Positions 51,438 through 60,341 are shown, counted from the stretch's first letter. The stretch: DNA of 64,000 nt from Cytophagales bacterium (GCA_013298025.1 JAAFJE010000018.1:1-64000), one strand, 5' to 3'. Translations and numbers: made by a program. The notes: generated by a model from the letters alone, not told the origin.

Positions 51438-52394
51438 ATGACAACAAGAAGAGCGTTTATGCAAAATTCGGCAGGTTTGCTTGCGGCAAGCTTATTACCG
51501 TGGAATAGTTTATTCAACCAAATGGGCATTTTACCTAACATCGGGATACAGTTGTTTTCGCTCCCTAAAATGTTGGACCAAGATTTTGTAGGAACAGTAC
51601 AATTTTTGCAAAAAATGGGCTACAAAGAACTAGAATTGTTTGGCCCTTTTCCCTTTAGTGCAACTGTAGCCAAAGAAAATTGGGAGAAAGTAACGCCGAT
51701 GTTGGGCTTCAAAGGAAGTGGTTATTTTGGTAAAACGCCCAAAGAAATCAAACAAATTCTCAACGACCATGGCATGACAAGCCCTTCTACGCATACCGAC
51801 CTCGATACCTTGCTTACGGGCATGGATAAGCTTGGAGAGGCGGCTCAACTATTAGGACATGAATACGTGGTATTGCCAGCCATTCCTGAAGATAAACGCA
51901 AAACCCTCGACGACTATAAACGCATGGCCGATACCTTCAATAAAATTGGCGAAAGTGCCAAAAAAGCAGGGGTAAAATTTGGCTACCATAACCACGGCTA
52001 CGGCTTTAGCCCTATGGATGGACAAATTCCGTTTCAAGTATTGTTAGACAATACCGACCCCAATTTGGTATTCTTAGAAATGGACATCTATTGGACTTCA
52101 GCAGGTGGCGCCGACCCTATTGCTTATTTAGAAAAATATGGCAATCGCTATCGGATGTTGCATTTAAAAGATATGAAAGAGAAAAAACGCTTTTCGGGCG
52201 ATGGCAGCACCTCGTCGCAATGGTTTGAGCTATTTCCTTACATGACTTCGGCTGGCGATGGCGTGTTGGGCGTAAAAGCTATTGTAGAAAAAGCCAATGC
52301 CTTGGGTATCAAACATTTCTTCGTAGAGCAAGATTTAGTAGCACAACCCGACATTGCCTTGAAGAAAAGCATCGACTTTTTGAAAAGCGTATAA
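51438..52394 (+). CDS. Tat-exported sugar phosphate isomerase/epimerase-like TIM-barrel protein
   Basis: This 318-aa protein starts with a clear Tat signal (MTTRRAFMQNSAGLLAASLL). The rest is a xylose-isomerase-like TIM barrel: IGIQLFSLPKMLDQDFVGTV, YKELELFGPFPFS, GVKFGYHNHGYGF (metal-site region), LVFLEMDIYWTSAGGADP and RMLHLKDMKEKKR, with FVEQDL near the end. The Glu, His and Asp pattern fits the metal site of the family. Periplasmic members are common in Bacteroidota; their sugar substrates are mostly unknown. A long hairpin follows the stop. Confidence 0.85.
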   Translation: MTTRRAFMQNSAGLLAASLLPWNSLFNQMGILPNIGIQLFSLPKMLDQDFVGTVQFLQKMGYKELELFGPFPFSATVAKENWEKVTPMLGFKGSGYFGKTPKEIKQILNDHGMTSPSTHTDLDTLLTGMDKLGEAAQLLGHEYVVLPAIPEDKRKTLDDYKRMADTFNKIGESAKKAGVKFGYHNHGYGFSPMDGQIPFQVLLDNTDPNLVFLEMDIYWTSAGGADPIAYLEKYGNRYRMLHLKDMKEKKRFSGDGSTSSQWFELFPYMTSAGDGVLGVKAIVEKANALGIKHFFVEQDLVAQPDIALKKSIDFLKSV

Positions 52395-52710
52395 CAGCCC
52401 AACCACAGGCTTGTTTGATGGCAATAGATTGTAAAATGAAGGCAATGCAAAAGTTTAAATTTGCCTTTTTTTTACAATCTATTGCCTTTTTTTTATATTT
52501 ACTTACTATCTTACAACGAAATTTTTCAAAAAATACTCATAACATAAACCTCCTAATCTCGTTAATAGGATAATAGAAAAATAGACTTTTGCTTGCCGTC
52601 GATACAAGCAAAAACGCACTACAAGGTGGCTTAATGCCATATTTATGATAAATTTTGCAAAAGCACTTGCTTTAGGCAATTTCAGTTCACTTTAAAATTG
52701 TTGTATTCAA
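52395..52710. other. Intergenic region before the EVE-domain gene
   Basis: This is 316 bases without a gene. It holds the long terminator-like hairpin (52420-52494) and a 9-bp inverted repeat TTTTGCTTG/CAAGCAAAA (52587-52595 with 52605-52613). No convincing promoter or small ORF was found. Confidence 0.55.
52420..52494 (+). terminator. Unusually long two-level terminator hairpin
   Basis: GGCAATAGATTGTAAAA (52420-52436) and TTTTACAATCTATTGCC (52470-52486) form a perfect 17-bp outer stem. Inside, AAGGCAA (52439-52445) and TTGCCTT (52461-52467) form a second stem. A T8 run follows (52487-52494). It is downstream of the TIM-barrel gene. Confidence 0.75.
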
Positions 52711-53121
52711 ATGAATTATTGGTTAGTAAAGTCCGAACCTTTTAAGTATTCTTGGGACGATTTTGTGGCACAAGGCGTGGGCATATGGGATGGCGTGCGT
52801 AATTATCAAGCCCGAAACAACCTCAAAGCCATGCAAGAAGGCGATTTAGTATTGTTTTACCATTCTAATGAAGGCTTAGAAGTCGTTGGCATTGCCAAAG
52901 TGGTAAAAGAACATTACCAAGACCCCACCACCGACGACGCTCGCTGGGTAGTGGTCGATTTAGCACCCGTAGAAAAACTTCCCCAAACCGTTACTTTAAA
53001 ACAAATGAAACATGACGAACGCTTACAAAACCTAGCGCTTATTAAACAATCTCGCCTCTCGGTAACGCCCGTGCGTGCCGAAGAATTTGATGTAATTGTG
53101 GCACTAGGGCATTTGTCGTAA
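52711..53121 (+). CDS. EVE-domain protein
   Basis: This 136-aa protein is one EVE (PUA-like) domain: MNYWLVKSEPFKYSWDDFVA, WDGVRNYQARNNLKAMQEGD, LVLFYHSNEGLEVVGIAKVV and LIKQSRLSVTPVRAEEF. The conserved Trp and SEP/NYQARNNL residues form the pocket that reads modified bases in DNA or RNA. The human homologue is THYN1. There is no restriction partner nearby, so a housekeeping modified-base-binding role is as likely as defence. The next gene starts 28 bases later. Confidence 0.92.
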   Translation: MNYWLVKSEPFKYSWDDFVAQGVGIWDGVRNYQARNNLKAMQEGDLVLFYHSNEGLEVVGIAKVVKEHYQDPTTDDARWVVVDLAPVEKLPQTVTLKQMKHDERLQNLALIKQSRLSVTPVRAEEFDVIVALGHLS

Positions 53122-53149
53122 GTCATAACTTAACTTGTGAACATCCGTT

Positions 53150-54739
53150 ATGAGAAAAATTGTTGTTATCCTTCTGTTGTGCCTGCCAGCTTTGTTGTCG
53201 GCACAAAGTATCAAACGCATAGAAATACCTTTGCCTAGCAATAGTGCCGAGTATTTCACTATTCCGCTCAACAACCAAGGCGTGTTGTTGTTGTCGCAAC
53301 TCAATAAAAATCAGTTCAACCTCTTGCGGTACGACACCAACCTCGACCTCGTATGGTCGGTAAATGGGACCATCGACGGTGGTCTCGATTACGTAAAACA
53401 TAGCTACGATGGCAAAAATTTGTACTTGCTTTTTAGCCGTTATCGTAGCAATGTATATGAGGTAATCAAGGTGAATTTGGGCCCTGGTTTTATCGAAAAG
53501 TTTCAAATTTATTCGGTTGACCGCATCGAAGTGTCCGACTTTGTGGCAGTCAATGCCGCTATTTTTATTGCAGGGGTGGTCAATACCCAACCCGTCATTT
53601 TACATACCGACTTGGCGGCTAGAAAAACCAAAATCCTCCCTTCGGCACTGAAAAATCAAGCCGAAATACAGTCGATGGAACTTGACACCACCACCAATAT
53701 CGTTGATGTTACTTATGCGGTAGGCACAAAAGGCAAAAACTTTCAATTGGTTGTGAAGTCATTCGACGAAGAAGGCAAGCCTATCAACCAATTGGCACTT
53801 GATACCCAAGAAGAATTTGCCATGATGAACGGCCGCCTCAACCAAGTATCTGATAGCACGCAAGTAATTATTGGTACGTATGGGCATAAAAATACCATTG
53901 GTACTTCTCGTGGCCCTACCTCGCAAGGGATTTATTTTGGTAAACTACTCGACAACGAAGTGACCGATTTGAATTTCTATAGCTTTACGGATTTTAAAAA
54001 TTTCTTTAATTATTTATCTGAAAAACAACGCTTAAAGCAAGAACGAAAGATTCAAGATAAAAAAGAAAAAGGCGAAGATTTGCGTTTGGACTACCGCTTC
54101 TTGGTACACGACATCGTTAAGCAAGGCGACAACTACGTGGTGGTGGCCGAAGCATTTTATGCCGATTATAAATACAACAACAACTACAGTCCGTTTGGTA
54201 TGGGCAGTATGTATGGCATGAGTCCTTGGAATACATTCTATAACCCTTATCGCTGGGGCTGGGGCTATTATGGCTTGTACTCGCCTTTTAGTAGTTATTA
54301 TAGTCCGTGGGGATACGGCAACCGCAATTACGGCAATCAGCAAACCTTCGACGGCTGGATTTATACCCATGCTATTGTGGTATGTTTCGATGCCAAAGGC
54401 AAATTGCTTTGGGATAGCAGCATTCCGTTGAAAGATGTAAAAGAAGCCAAGTTGATAGAAAAAGTAAAAGCTTCGATAGAAGGCGACAAAGTAACGCTAA
54501 CCTTTAGCAACAAAGGAAACATTTTTACGCAAACTTTCCTGAAAGGCGAAATGCTTACCGACTTGACTCAGAAGCCCATTGATACCCAAAATGAAGGCGA
54601 TGTAGTGAAAAGAACTACCGCCGACCAAATAGATTTTTGGTACAATAATTACTTTTTGGCCTCGGGCTATCAACGCATCAACAACGATGCCGACAACGCC
54701 AAACGCAACGTATTTTACCTCAATAAAGTGTCTTTCTAA
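53150..54739 (+). CDS. Exported protein of unknown function with aromatic/Gly/Asn-rich patch
   Basis: This 529-aa protein has a signal peptide (MRKIVVILLLCLPALLSAQ). The N-terminal 300 residues look like a beta-rich, propeller-type sequence (RYDTNLDLVWSVNGTIDGGL, SYDGKNLYLLFSRYRSNVYE). At about residues 338-397 there is a patch dominated by Tyr, Asn, Gly, Trp and Pro (for example SMYGMSPWNTFYNPYRWGWG). The C-terminal part resumes ordinary beta-rich sequence. I do not recognise a family. It follows the EVE gene and is closed by the hairpin at 54796. Confidence 0.8.
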   Translation: MRKIVVILLLCLPALLSAQSIKRIEIPLPSNSAEYFTIPLNNQGVLLLSQLNKNQFNLLRYDTNLDLVWSVNGTIDGGLDYVKHSYDGKNLYLLFSRYRSNVYEVIKVNLGPGFIEKFQIYSVDRIEVSDFVAVNAAIFIAGVVNTQPVILHTDLAARKTKILPSALKNQAEIQSMELDTTTNIVDVTYAVGTKGKNFQLVVKSFDEEGKPINQLALDTQEEFAMMNGRLNQVSDSTQVIIGTYGHKNTIGTSRGPTSQGIYFGKLLDNEVTDLNFYSFTDFKNFFNYLSEKQRLKQERKIQDKKEKGEDLRLDYRFLVHDIVKQGDNYVVVAEAFYADYKYNNNYSPFGMGSMYGMSPWNTFYNPYRWGWGYYGLYSPFSSYYSPWGYGNRNYGNQQTFDGWIYTHAIVVCFDAKGKLLWDSSIPLKDVKEAKLIEKVKASIEGDKVTLTFSNKGNIFTQTFLKGEMLTDLTQKPIDTQNEGDVVKRTTADQIDFWYNNYFLASGYQRINNDADNAKRNVFYLNKVSF

Positions 54740-54785
54740 AACTACGCATACTTGCGTTTTGGCTAAGAGAACAAACTCTTTTTTG

Positions 54786-54793
54786 TACCTTTG
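54786..54793 (+). promoter_or_regulatory. Putative -7 element for the methyltransferase gene
   Basis: TACCTTTG fits TAnnTTTG. The nearest TTTG upstream is at 24 bases spacing, so the -33 support is weak. The predicted transcript would begin around 54798, inside the hairpin at 54796-54817. Confidence 0.4.
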
Positions 54794-54795
54794 TG

Positions 54796-54824
54796 GCGGT
54801 ATCGGAATCGATACCGCTTTTTTT
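54796..54824 (+). terminator. Perfect hairpin with T7 just before the methyltransferase start
   Basis: GCGGTATCG (54796-54804) and CGATACCGC (54809-54817) form a perfect 9-bp stem with a GAAT loop, followed directly by seven T (54818-54824). It is either the terminator of the preceding exported protein gene or an attenuator/5' hairpin of the methyltransferase transcript. Confidence 0.75.
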
Positions 54825-54850
54825 ATGGAAAAAATCCAACGAGCATTACT

Positions 54851-55753
54851 TTGAAAGCAAATAGCATTACCCTCGAAACGCCTCAGCACTGGCAAGCGTA
54901 TCAGCTCATCGACGCTGGCGGATTTGAAAAATTAGAACGTTTTGGCCAATATATTTTACGCCGACCAGAGCCACAGGCGGCTTGGGATAAATCGTTGTCG
55001 GAAGAAAATTGGCAACGACAAGCGCACGCCTATTTCAAAAAAGACAAAGGTTCACAAGAAAAAGGCGAATGGATTGTAAAAAAAGACATGGCCATCGACG
55101 GACGCTGGTTTATGTCGTACCGCACCGAAAGCTTGCAGTTGCAGTTTAAGCTGGCACTTTCCTCGTTTAAGCACGTAGGCATTTTTCCTGAGCAGGCTAC
55201 CAACTGGGATTTTATTGCAGAAAAGATTAAAAAAATGCCTGTCAAAACGCCCAAGATACTCAACTTATTTGCCTATACGGGTGGGGCTTCTATTGCCGCC
55301 AAACAAGCCGGTGCCGACGTAACGCACGTCGATTCAATCAAGCAAGTCATTAGCTGGTCGAGAGAAAACATGGAGGCGAGCAACCTCGACAACATCCGTT
55401 GGGTGGTAGAAGATGCCCTCAAATTTGTGAAAAGAGAAGCCAAACGAGGCAATATATACCAAGGCATTATTCTCGACCCTCCTGCTTATGGCAGAGGCCC
55501 CGACGGAGAGAAATGGGTTTTAGAAGAACAAATCAATGAAATGCTCAAAACCGTAGCACAGATTTTAGACAAAGAAAATTATTTCTTAATTCTGAATATG
55601 TATTCGATGGGCTTCTCGTCGTTGATTGTAGAAAACTTGGTAAAATGTAGTTTTACTCAAGAAAAAAACCATGAGTTTGGAGAATTATACTTAAACGATA
55701 GTTTTGATAAAAAGCTACCCTTGGGCGTTTTTTACCGCTTTGCGAGCGTCTAA
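54851..55753 (+). CDS. Class I SAM-dependent methyltransferase, RlmI/RlmK-like (COG1092)
   Basis: This is a predicted rRNA cytosine/guanine methyltransferase without the PUA domain of E. coli RlmI. I take TTG 54851 (300 aa), which gives the expected MKANSITLETPQHWQAYQLI; the in-frame TTG at 54791 lies within the -7 element and before the hairpin, so is unlikely. Motif I is ILNLFAYTGGASIAAKQAGA, with the SAM acid in THVDSIKQ, and the catalytic motif IV is ILDPPAYGRGPDG. A nine-codon ORF (54825-54854) ends by overlapping this start, so translational coupling is possible. Confidence 0.85.
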   Translation: MKANSITLETPQHWQAYQLIDAGGFEKLERFGQYILRRPEPQAAWDKSLSEENWQRQAHAYFKKDKGSQEKGEWIVKKDMAIDGRWFMSYRTESLQLQFKLALSSFKHVGIFPEQATNWDFIAEKIKKMPVKTPKILNLFAYTGGASIAAKQAGADVTHVDSIKQVISWSRENMEASNLDNIRWVVEDALKFVKREAKRGNIYQGIILDPPAYGRGPDGEKWVLEEQINEMLKTVAQILDKENYFLILNMYSMGFSSLIVENLVKCSFTQEKNHEFGELYLNDSFDKKLPLGVFYRFASV

Positions 55754-55944
55754 AGCCCGCCTGTAGTAACAGTGAATGAGTGATTATATTCGTACAAATG
55801 TTGTTTTGATGAAAAGCATCAATTTTTTGGGTACGGTCAACTTGTAATAGTGTAATTTACAAATGCACTTTAGAGGTTTTTAGTCTAGGAATTTATGAAG
55901 AACAAACGAAACATCACCAATTCACCGCTCACTACATGGTTGGG

Positions 55945-56010
55945 CTACATAAAAGATTCCAAAGCTTTGAGTAACACCAAGAAAAGTGCGAAAGCGTAAA
56001 CTTTTTTCAT
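55945..56010 (-). CDS. Candidate hydrophobic mini-protein (21 aa)
   Basis: On the minus strand ATG 56010 opens a 21-codon frame ending in TAG (55945-55947). The peptide begins MKKVYAFALFLVLLKALES and ends FM. It has a Lys-Lys start and a hydrophobic stretch like a short membrane or signal-type segment. The promoter upstream is complete (TTG, 20 nt, TATATTTG), with the ATG about 20 bases after the predicted transcript start. It is not a recognised family, and an orphan promoter for a regulatory RNA is the main alternative. Confidence 0.45.
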   Translation of the reverse strand: MKKVYAFALFLVLLKALESFM

Positions 56011-56038
56011 AATAATTATTAAGTGATTAGTTGAGTAA

Positions 56039-56069
56039 CAAATATAATATTTTGTTGAACGAAGAACAA
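56039..56069 (-). promoter_or_regulatory. Bacteroidota-type promoter for the mini-gene
   Basis: On the minus strand TTG (plus CAA 56067-56069), exactly 20 bases, then TATATTTG (plus CAAATATA 56039-56046). It matches the best pattern in this window base for base and spacing for spacing, and points at the 21-codon ORF. Confidence 0.65.
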
Positions 56070-56178
56070 ACGTTTTTAAGACTTTAATATTTATATAATG
56101 ATATTTTGATAAAAAAACGTAAAAAGTTAAAACTAGGTTAAGTAATCTTACTTAGCTCGTAACTTTCCTGTATGCTTT

Positions 56179-56209
56179 TTGGGTGTATCGAAGGAAAATG
56201 GTAAATTTG
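56179..56209 (+). promoter_or_regulatory. Promoter touching the TPR lipoprotein start codon
   Basis: TTG (56179-56181), exactly 20 bases, then TAAATTTG (56202-56209), which ends two bases before ATG 56211. The predicted transcript start (about 56214) coincides with the second in-frame ATG, so this would give a leaderless mRNA if used. Confidence 0.55.
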
Positions 56210-56210
56210 A

Positions 56211-57395
56211 ATGATGAAATATGCGTATAATTTGTTTCTGTGGCTTGCAGTTGCCTTGTGTGGGTTGACGGCCTGTTCTAGCGAATCTAAAAAAGGATTG
56301 GCTATTCCTGCCGTACCAGAAGTAGCGGCAAAAGATAGGCGTAAAGCAGCCATTGATTTCTTGACCGATTTGCTAGGGGCTTTTGCCAATTCGCCCGAAA
56401 TTTATTATAAAAGAGCCAAGTTGTATTTAGAAGACGACAAGCCCAACGAAGCCTTGTCCGACATCAACGATGCCATCGGTATCAAAGCCAACAATGGTAA
56501 CTATTTTCAGGTAAAAGCCTTGATTTTACGGGCACTCAATCGCCCCAAAGAAGCCCTTGAGGCGGCTTCTAAAGCGGAAGTACTTAACGTAGAATCGCCA
56601 GAGTTGTTTACGCTCCTTGGCGATTTGTACCAACAAATCGGGCTGTTTAGTAAGGCAAAATTGTATTTGAATAAATCTTTGCAGATGTCGCCCAACAATG
56701 GCGAAACGTATTTTTTTAAAGGCGAAATTGCCGCCAAACAAGGCGATACCACACTTGCCTTGCATTATTTGCAACAAACACTCAATTTAAAACCTACGTT
56801 TTTTCCGATGTATGTCAAGTTTGCTGATATTTACACGGCTTTACGCCAATACGATTTGGCTCTTTTTTACAGCGACGAAGGCATCAAGCAACATCCTCGC
56901 AACGCTCAGTTGTACTTTAAAAAAGGGGTAACTTACCAAAAGGTGTATCAGACAGACAGTGCCTTGGTGTGCTACAACAAAGCGATTCACCTCGATTCGG
57001 CTATGGCACAGGCAAGTTTTAGTGCAGGTTTATTGTATGTAAAAATCAAGGCTTTTCGTTTGGCAGTGCCTCATTTTTCACATACCTTAAAAGTAAATCC
57101 GCAGTACCCCGATGCCAAAATTTTACTGGCCTATTCGTTGGAATACGCTGGTGAATTGGCCAAAGCTTTGGAATATTATACAGCCATTGTTGCCGAAAAC
57201 CCACAAGATTATCGGGCTATTAATGGGCAATACCGTGCCAAAAGAAAACTAGAATATGGAGGCTATTTACCTCCCGAACTCAGCCTAGAGGATTCGTTAC
57301 CGCATCAAGTACAACGCCGTATCGACACCACCTTGAGGCCTTTACAACCTAAATCTCGCTTGAATGCTAAAATAGATTCGGCAAGAAAAAATTAG
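56211..57395 (+). CDS. Tetratricopeptide-repeat lipoprotein
   Basis: This 394-aa exported lipoprotein has a signal and lipobox GLTAC with Cys22. About eight TPR units follow from residue 55 to 345: for example EIYYKRAKLYLEDDKPNEAL, ELFTLLGDLYQQIGLFSKAK, ETYFFKGEIAAKQGDTTLAL and AQLYFKKGVTYQKVYQTDSA. It probably acts as a protein-interaction scaffold on the periplasmic or outer-membrane side. The start could be ATG 56211 or 56214; the promoter ends at 56209, so the second ATG may be the first base of a leaderless message. It is followed at 57519 by thrS. Confidence 0.9.
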   Translation: MMKYAYNLFLWLAVALCGLTACSSESKKGLAIPAVPEVAAKDRRKAAIDFLTDLLGAFANSPEIYYKRAKLYLEDDKPNEALSDINDAIGIKANNGNYFQVKALILRALNRPKEALEAASKAEVLNVESPELFTLLGDLYQQIGLFSKAKLYLNKSLQMSPNNGETYFFKGEIAAKQGDTTLALHYLQQTLNLKPTFFPMYVKFADIYTALRQYDLALFYSDEGIKQHPRNAQLYFKKGVTYQKVYQTDSALVCYNKAIHLDSAMAQASFSAGLLYVKIKAFRLAVPHFSHTLKVNPQYPDAKILLAYSLEYAGELAKALEYYTAIVAENPQDYRAINGQYRAKRKLEYGGYLPPELSLEDSLPHQVQRRIDTTLRPLQPKSRLNAKIDSARKN

Positions 57396-57518
57396 GTGAA
57401 TTGTGATTGTAACTCAAATTTCATTTATACATACCTTGTTTGGGCAAGACATTTCGGCGTACATTGTTTGTATAATGCCGCCAGTCGTTGCTTTCAAACA
57501 GTAATTCAAACAACTCAA

Positions 57519-59462
57519 ATGATTAAAATTACCTTACCCGATGGTAATGTTAGAGCGTATGCCCAGGGAGTCACTGGGATGGACATTGCCCTCAGTATTT
57601 CAGAAGGACTCGCAAGAAATGTGTTGGCTGCCAAAGTCAATGGAAAAGTAGTAGATGCTTCGTTGCCTATCAACGAAGATGCCGACTTTCAACTCCTTAC
57701 GTGGAACGACACCGAAGGTAAACAAACCTTTTGGCACTCGTCGGCACACTTGTTGGCCGAAGCCATCGAAGCCTTGTATCCGGGTACAAAATTTGGTATT
57801 GGCCCTGCCATTGATACGGGTTTTTACTACGACATCGACATGGGCGATAAAACCTTGAGTTCGGAAGATTTCAAGAAAATCGAAGATAAGATGTTGGAGT
57901 TGGCACGCCAAAAAAATAGCTATGTTCGCCAAGCGGTAGCCAAAGCCGATGCCATTGCTTACTTTACTGAAAAAGGTGACGAATATAAATTGGAACTGAT
58001 AGATGGCCTAGAAGATGGCTCTATCACTTTTTATAGCCAAGGTAATTTTACCGATTTGTGTAGAGGGCCACACATTCCCAACACAAGCTTCGTGAAAGCC
58101 GTGAAGCTCATGAACGTGGCAGGTGCTTACTGGCGTGGCGACGTTACCCGCAAGCAAATGACAAGGGTATATGCCGTGACATTTCCGAAGCAAAAAGAAT
58201 TAGACGAATACCTTCACTTGTTGGAAGAAGCCAAACGCCGTGACCACCGCAAATTGGGCAAGGAGCTTGAATTGTTTGCTTTCTCCGAAAAAGTAGGCAT
58301 GGGTTTGCCACTTTGGTTGCCCAAAGGCACAATGCTTAGAGAACGCCTCGAATCGTTTTTGCGTAAAGCACAAGTGCGTGCAGGTTATTCGCCTGTAGTA
58401 ACGCCTCATATTGCCTCGAAAGAATTGTACGTAACGTCTGGTCACTATGCCAAGTATGGCAAAGATTCGTTCCAGCCGATTCATACCCCAGACGAAGGCG
58501 AAGAGTTTTTCTTAAAACCCATGAACTGCCCTCACCACTGCGAAATTTATAAAACCAAACCTCGCAGTTACCGTGAGTTACCTTTGCGTTTGGCCGAATT
58601 TGGCACGGTGTATCGTTATGAGCAATCGGGCGAGCTACATGGCTTGACTCGTGTAAGAGGATTTACCCAAGACGATGCCCATATTTTTTGTCGCCCCGAC
58701 CAAGTAGAGGAAGAATTTATGAAAGTAATCGACTTGGTGTTGTATGTATTCAAGGCTTTAGGTTTTGATAACTATTCGGCTCAGGTTTCGTTGCGTGACC
58801 CCGAAAACAAAGAAAAATACATTGGTAGAGATGAAGATTGGGAAAAGGCAGAAGCCGCCATCATTCGTTCGGCTCAAACCAAAGGCTTGCCAACGGTGGT
58901 AGAATTGGGCGAAGCGGCTTTCTATGGCCCTAAACTCGACTTTATGGTAAAAGATGCGTTGGGTCGTAAATGGCAGTTGGGTACAATTCAGGTAGATTAC
59001 CAATTACCACAACGCTTCGACCTCGAATATACGGGTTCCGACAACCAAAAGCACCGTCCCGTGATGATTCACCGTGCTCCTTTTGGCTCGCTCGAACGCT
59101 TTGTTGCCATTTTGATTGAAAACACGGCTGGTAATTTCCCCTTGTGGCTATCGCCCGACCAACTGGCGGTATTGCCTATTTCAGAGAAATACGAAGAATA
59201 CGCCAACGAATTGTTTTTACAATTACAAGAACAAGATTTGAGAGGGTATATCGACCACCGAGATGAGAAAATTGGGCGTAAAATCAGAGATGCAGAAGTG
59301 GCAAAAATTCCGTTTATGCTCATTGTAGGCGAGAAAGAAGCCGCCGAAGGCAAGGTTTCGGTACGTAAAAAAGGAGAAGGCGACTTGGGTACGATGCCTG
59401 TGGCTGAGTTTATGGCATTGGCACAAGCCGAAATCAATAAAAACTTGGCTAGTATCAAGTAA
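57519..59462 (+). CDS. thrS: Threonyl-tRNA synthetase
   Basis: This class II synthetase charges tRNA-Thr. I take ATG 57519 (647 aa, usual length); earlier in-frame codons are not family-like. The TGS domain is [20 protein letters not shown], the editing domain has [17 protein letters not shown], and the catalytic core has the zinc ligands in [11 protein letters not shown] and motif 2 [14 protein letters not shown], with motif 3 near [18 protein letters not shown]. The anticodon-binding domain closes the protein. It precedes infC-rpmI-rplT, the classic order, with a hairpin in between. Confidence 0.97.
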   Translation: MIKITLPDGNVRAYAQGVTGMDIALSISEGLARNVLAAKVNGKVVDASLPINEDADFQLLTWNDTEGKQTFWHSSAHLLAEAIEALYPGTKFGIGPAIDTGFYYDIDMGDKTLSSEDFKKIEDKMLELARQKNSYVRQAVAKADAIAYFTEKGDEYKLELIDGLEDGSITFYSQGNFTDLCRGPHIPNTSFVKAVKLMNVAGAYWRGDVTRKQMTRVYAVTFPKQKELDEYLHLLEEAKRRDHRKLGKELELFAFSEKVGMGLPLWLPKGTMLRERLESFLRKAQVRAGYSPVVTPHIASKELYVTSGHYAKYGKDSFQPIHTPDEGEEFFLKPMNCPHHCEIYKTKPRSYRELPLRLAEFGTVYRYEQSGELHGLTRVRGFTQDDAHIFCRPDQVEEEFMKVIDLVLYVFKALGFDNYSAQVSLRDPENKEKYIGRDEDWEKAEAAIIRSAQTKGLPTVVELGEAAFYGPKLDFMVKDALGRKWQLGTIQVDYQLPQRFDLEYTGSDNQKHRPVMIHRAPFGSLERFVAILIENTAGNFPLWLSPDQLAVLPISEKYEEYANELFLQLQEQDLRGYIDHRDEKIGRKIRDAEVAKIPFMLIVGEKEAAEGKVSVRKKGEGDLGTMPVAEFMALAQAEINKNLASIK

Positions 59463-59783
59463 ATAAGCCTCAAAGGCATGGACTCTAGCAATATGGCTCA
59501 TGCCTTTGTCAAGAAAAAAATTATACTTTATTTTTTTTCATAAAAATCCCCCCTATCTTCGTTCCTGAAATTTGCTTTTAAAGGATTTTTGCCTTAGATT
59601 TCGGACGAAATTAGTCGAACTATTTCGGCAACTTGTATGTTATCTTGCTGAAAGCCTAGCGTTTTACAAGCCTTCTTGCGTGCTGAAAACATTGATTTTA
59701 GGCAAGCTTTCGTAGCAGAAGTAGGCACGATATAACGCAAAATGTACTAATATTAATCTAATTAAAACCAAGAATTTTACAAT
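59463..59783. other. Intergenic region between thrS and infC
   Basis: This is 321 bases without a gene. It contains a hairpin after thrS (59471-59508), T-rich DNA, and a one-mismatch -7 candidate TATCTTCG near 59553. The remaining 200 bases could be an infC leader; no clear autoregulatory fold was worked out. Confidence 0.5.
59471..59508 (+). terminator. Hairpin after thrS
   Basis: CAAAGGCATG (59471-59480) and CATGCCTTTG (59499-59508) form a perfect 10-bp stem. The T-run is delayed (after TCAAGAAAAAAATTATACTT), so termination may be partial and infC read-through is possible. Confidence 0.55.
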
Positions 59784-60341
59784 ATGGCGTTACGCCCCAA
59801 TCAAACCAAAGGAGTAAAAAGAGAAGAAGAGCCTTACAGAATCAATAATCAAATTCGAGGCGTACAACAAGTTCGTTTAGTCGGTGAAAATGTTGAACAA
59901 GGCATTGTTGACATCAAAAAGGCTTTAGAAATGGCCGAGCAACTAGGCTTAGACCTTGTGGAGATTTCGCCCAAGGCTGCACCGCCTGTTTGCCGTGTAA
60001 TTGATTATGCGAAGTTTAAATACGAACAGAAGAAAAAGCAAAAAGAAATCAAAGCCAATGCAGCTAAAACGGTAGTGAAAGAGATTCGTTTTGGGCCCAA
60101 CACCGACGACCACGATTTTAATTTTAAATTAAAGCACGCCATCAACTTCTTGAAAGAAGGAGCTAAAGTAAAGGCGTATGTGCATTTCGTGGGTCGTGCC
60201 ATTGTGTTTAAGGAAAGAGGTGAGATTTTATTGCTCAACTTTGCCAAAGGCTTAGAAGAATACGGCAAGCCCGACGAGCTACCCAAATTGGAAGGAAAGA
60301 GAATGTCTATTATTTTCTCTCCCAAAACCATCAAAAAATAA
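59784..60341 (+). CDS. infC: Translation initiation factor IF-3
   Basis: IF-3 binds the 30S subunit and selects the start codon. The 185-aa sequence has the standard two domains: N-terminal [20 protein letters not shown] with [20 protein letters not shown], a basic linker with [16 protein letters not shown], and the C-terminal [20 protein letters not shown] and [20 protein letters not shown]. The start is ATG; in many bacteria infC uses AUU, which is not the case here. It lies in the thrS-infC-rpmI-rplT order. Confidence 0.96.
   Translation: MALRPNQTKGVKREEEPYRINNQIRGVQQVRLVGENVEQGIVDIKKALEMAEQLGLDLVEISPKAAPPVCRVIDYAKFKYEQKKKQKEIKANAAKTVVKEIRFGPNTDDHDFNFKLKHAINFLKEGAKVKAYVHFVGRAIVFKERGEILLLNFAKGLEEYGKPDELPKLEGKRMSIIFSPKTIKK

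Larger units (their letters stand above)
55754..56210. other. Intergenic region with a candidate mini-gene and two promoters
   Basis: This is 457 bases between the methyltransferase and TPR genes. It contains a weak hairpin TTGATG/CATCAA with T6 (55806-55828), a minus-strand 21-codon ORF (55945-56010) with its promoter (56039-56069), and a plus promoter (56179-56209) touching the TPR gene start. A plus-strand 34-codon ORF (55895-55999) overlaps the mini-gene on the other strand and lacks a promoter. Confidence 0.7.

Noticed and set aside
52587-52613. Inverted repeat TTTTGCTTG/CAAGCAAAA considered as a riboswitch or operator
   Set aside because: Only a single short stem, no T-run or conserved riboswitch elements; left as an unexplained palindrome.
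55895-55999. 34-codon plus-strand ORF in the 457-base gap
   Set aside because: It overlaps the better supported minus-strand mini-gene, lacks a promoter and shows no family match.
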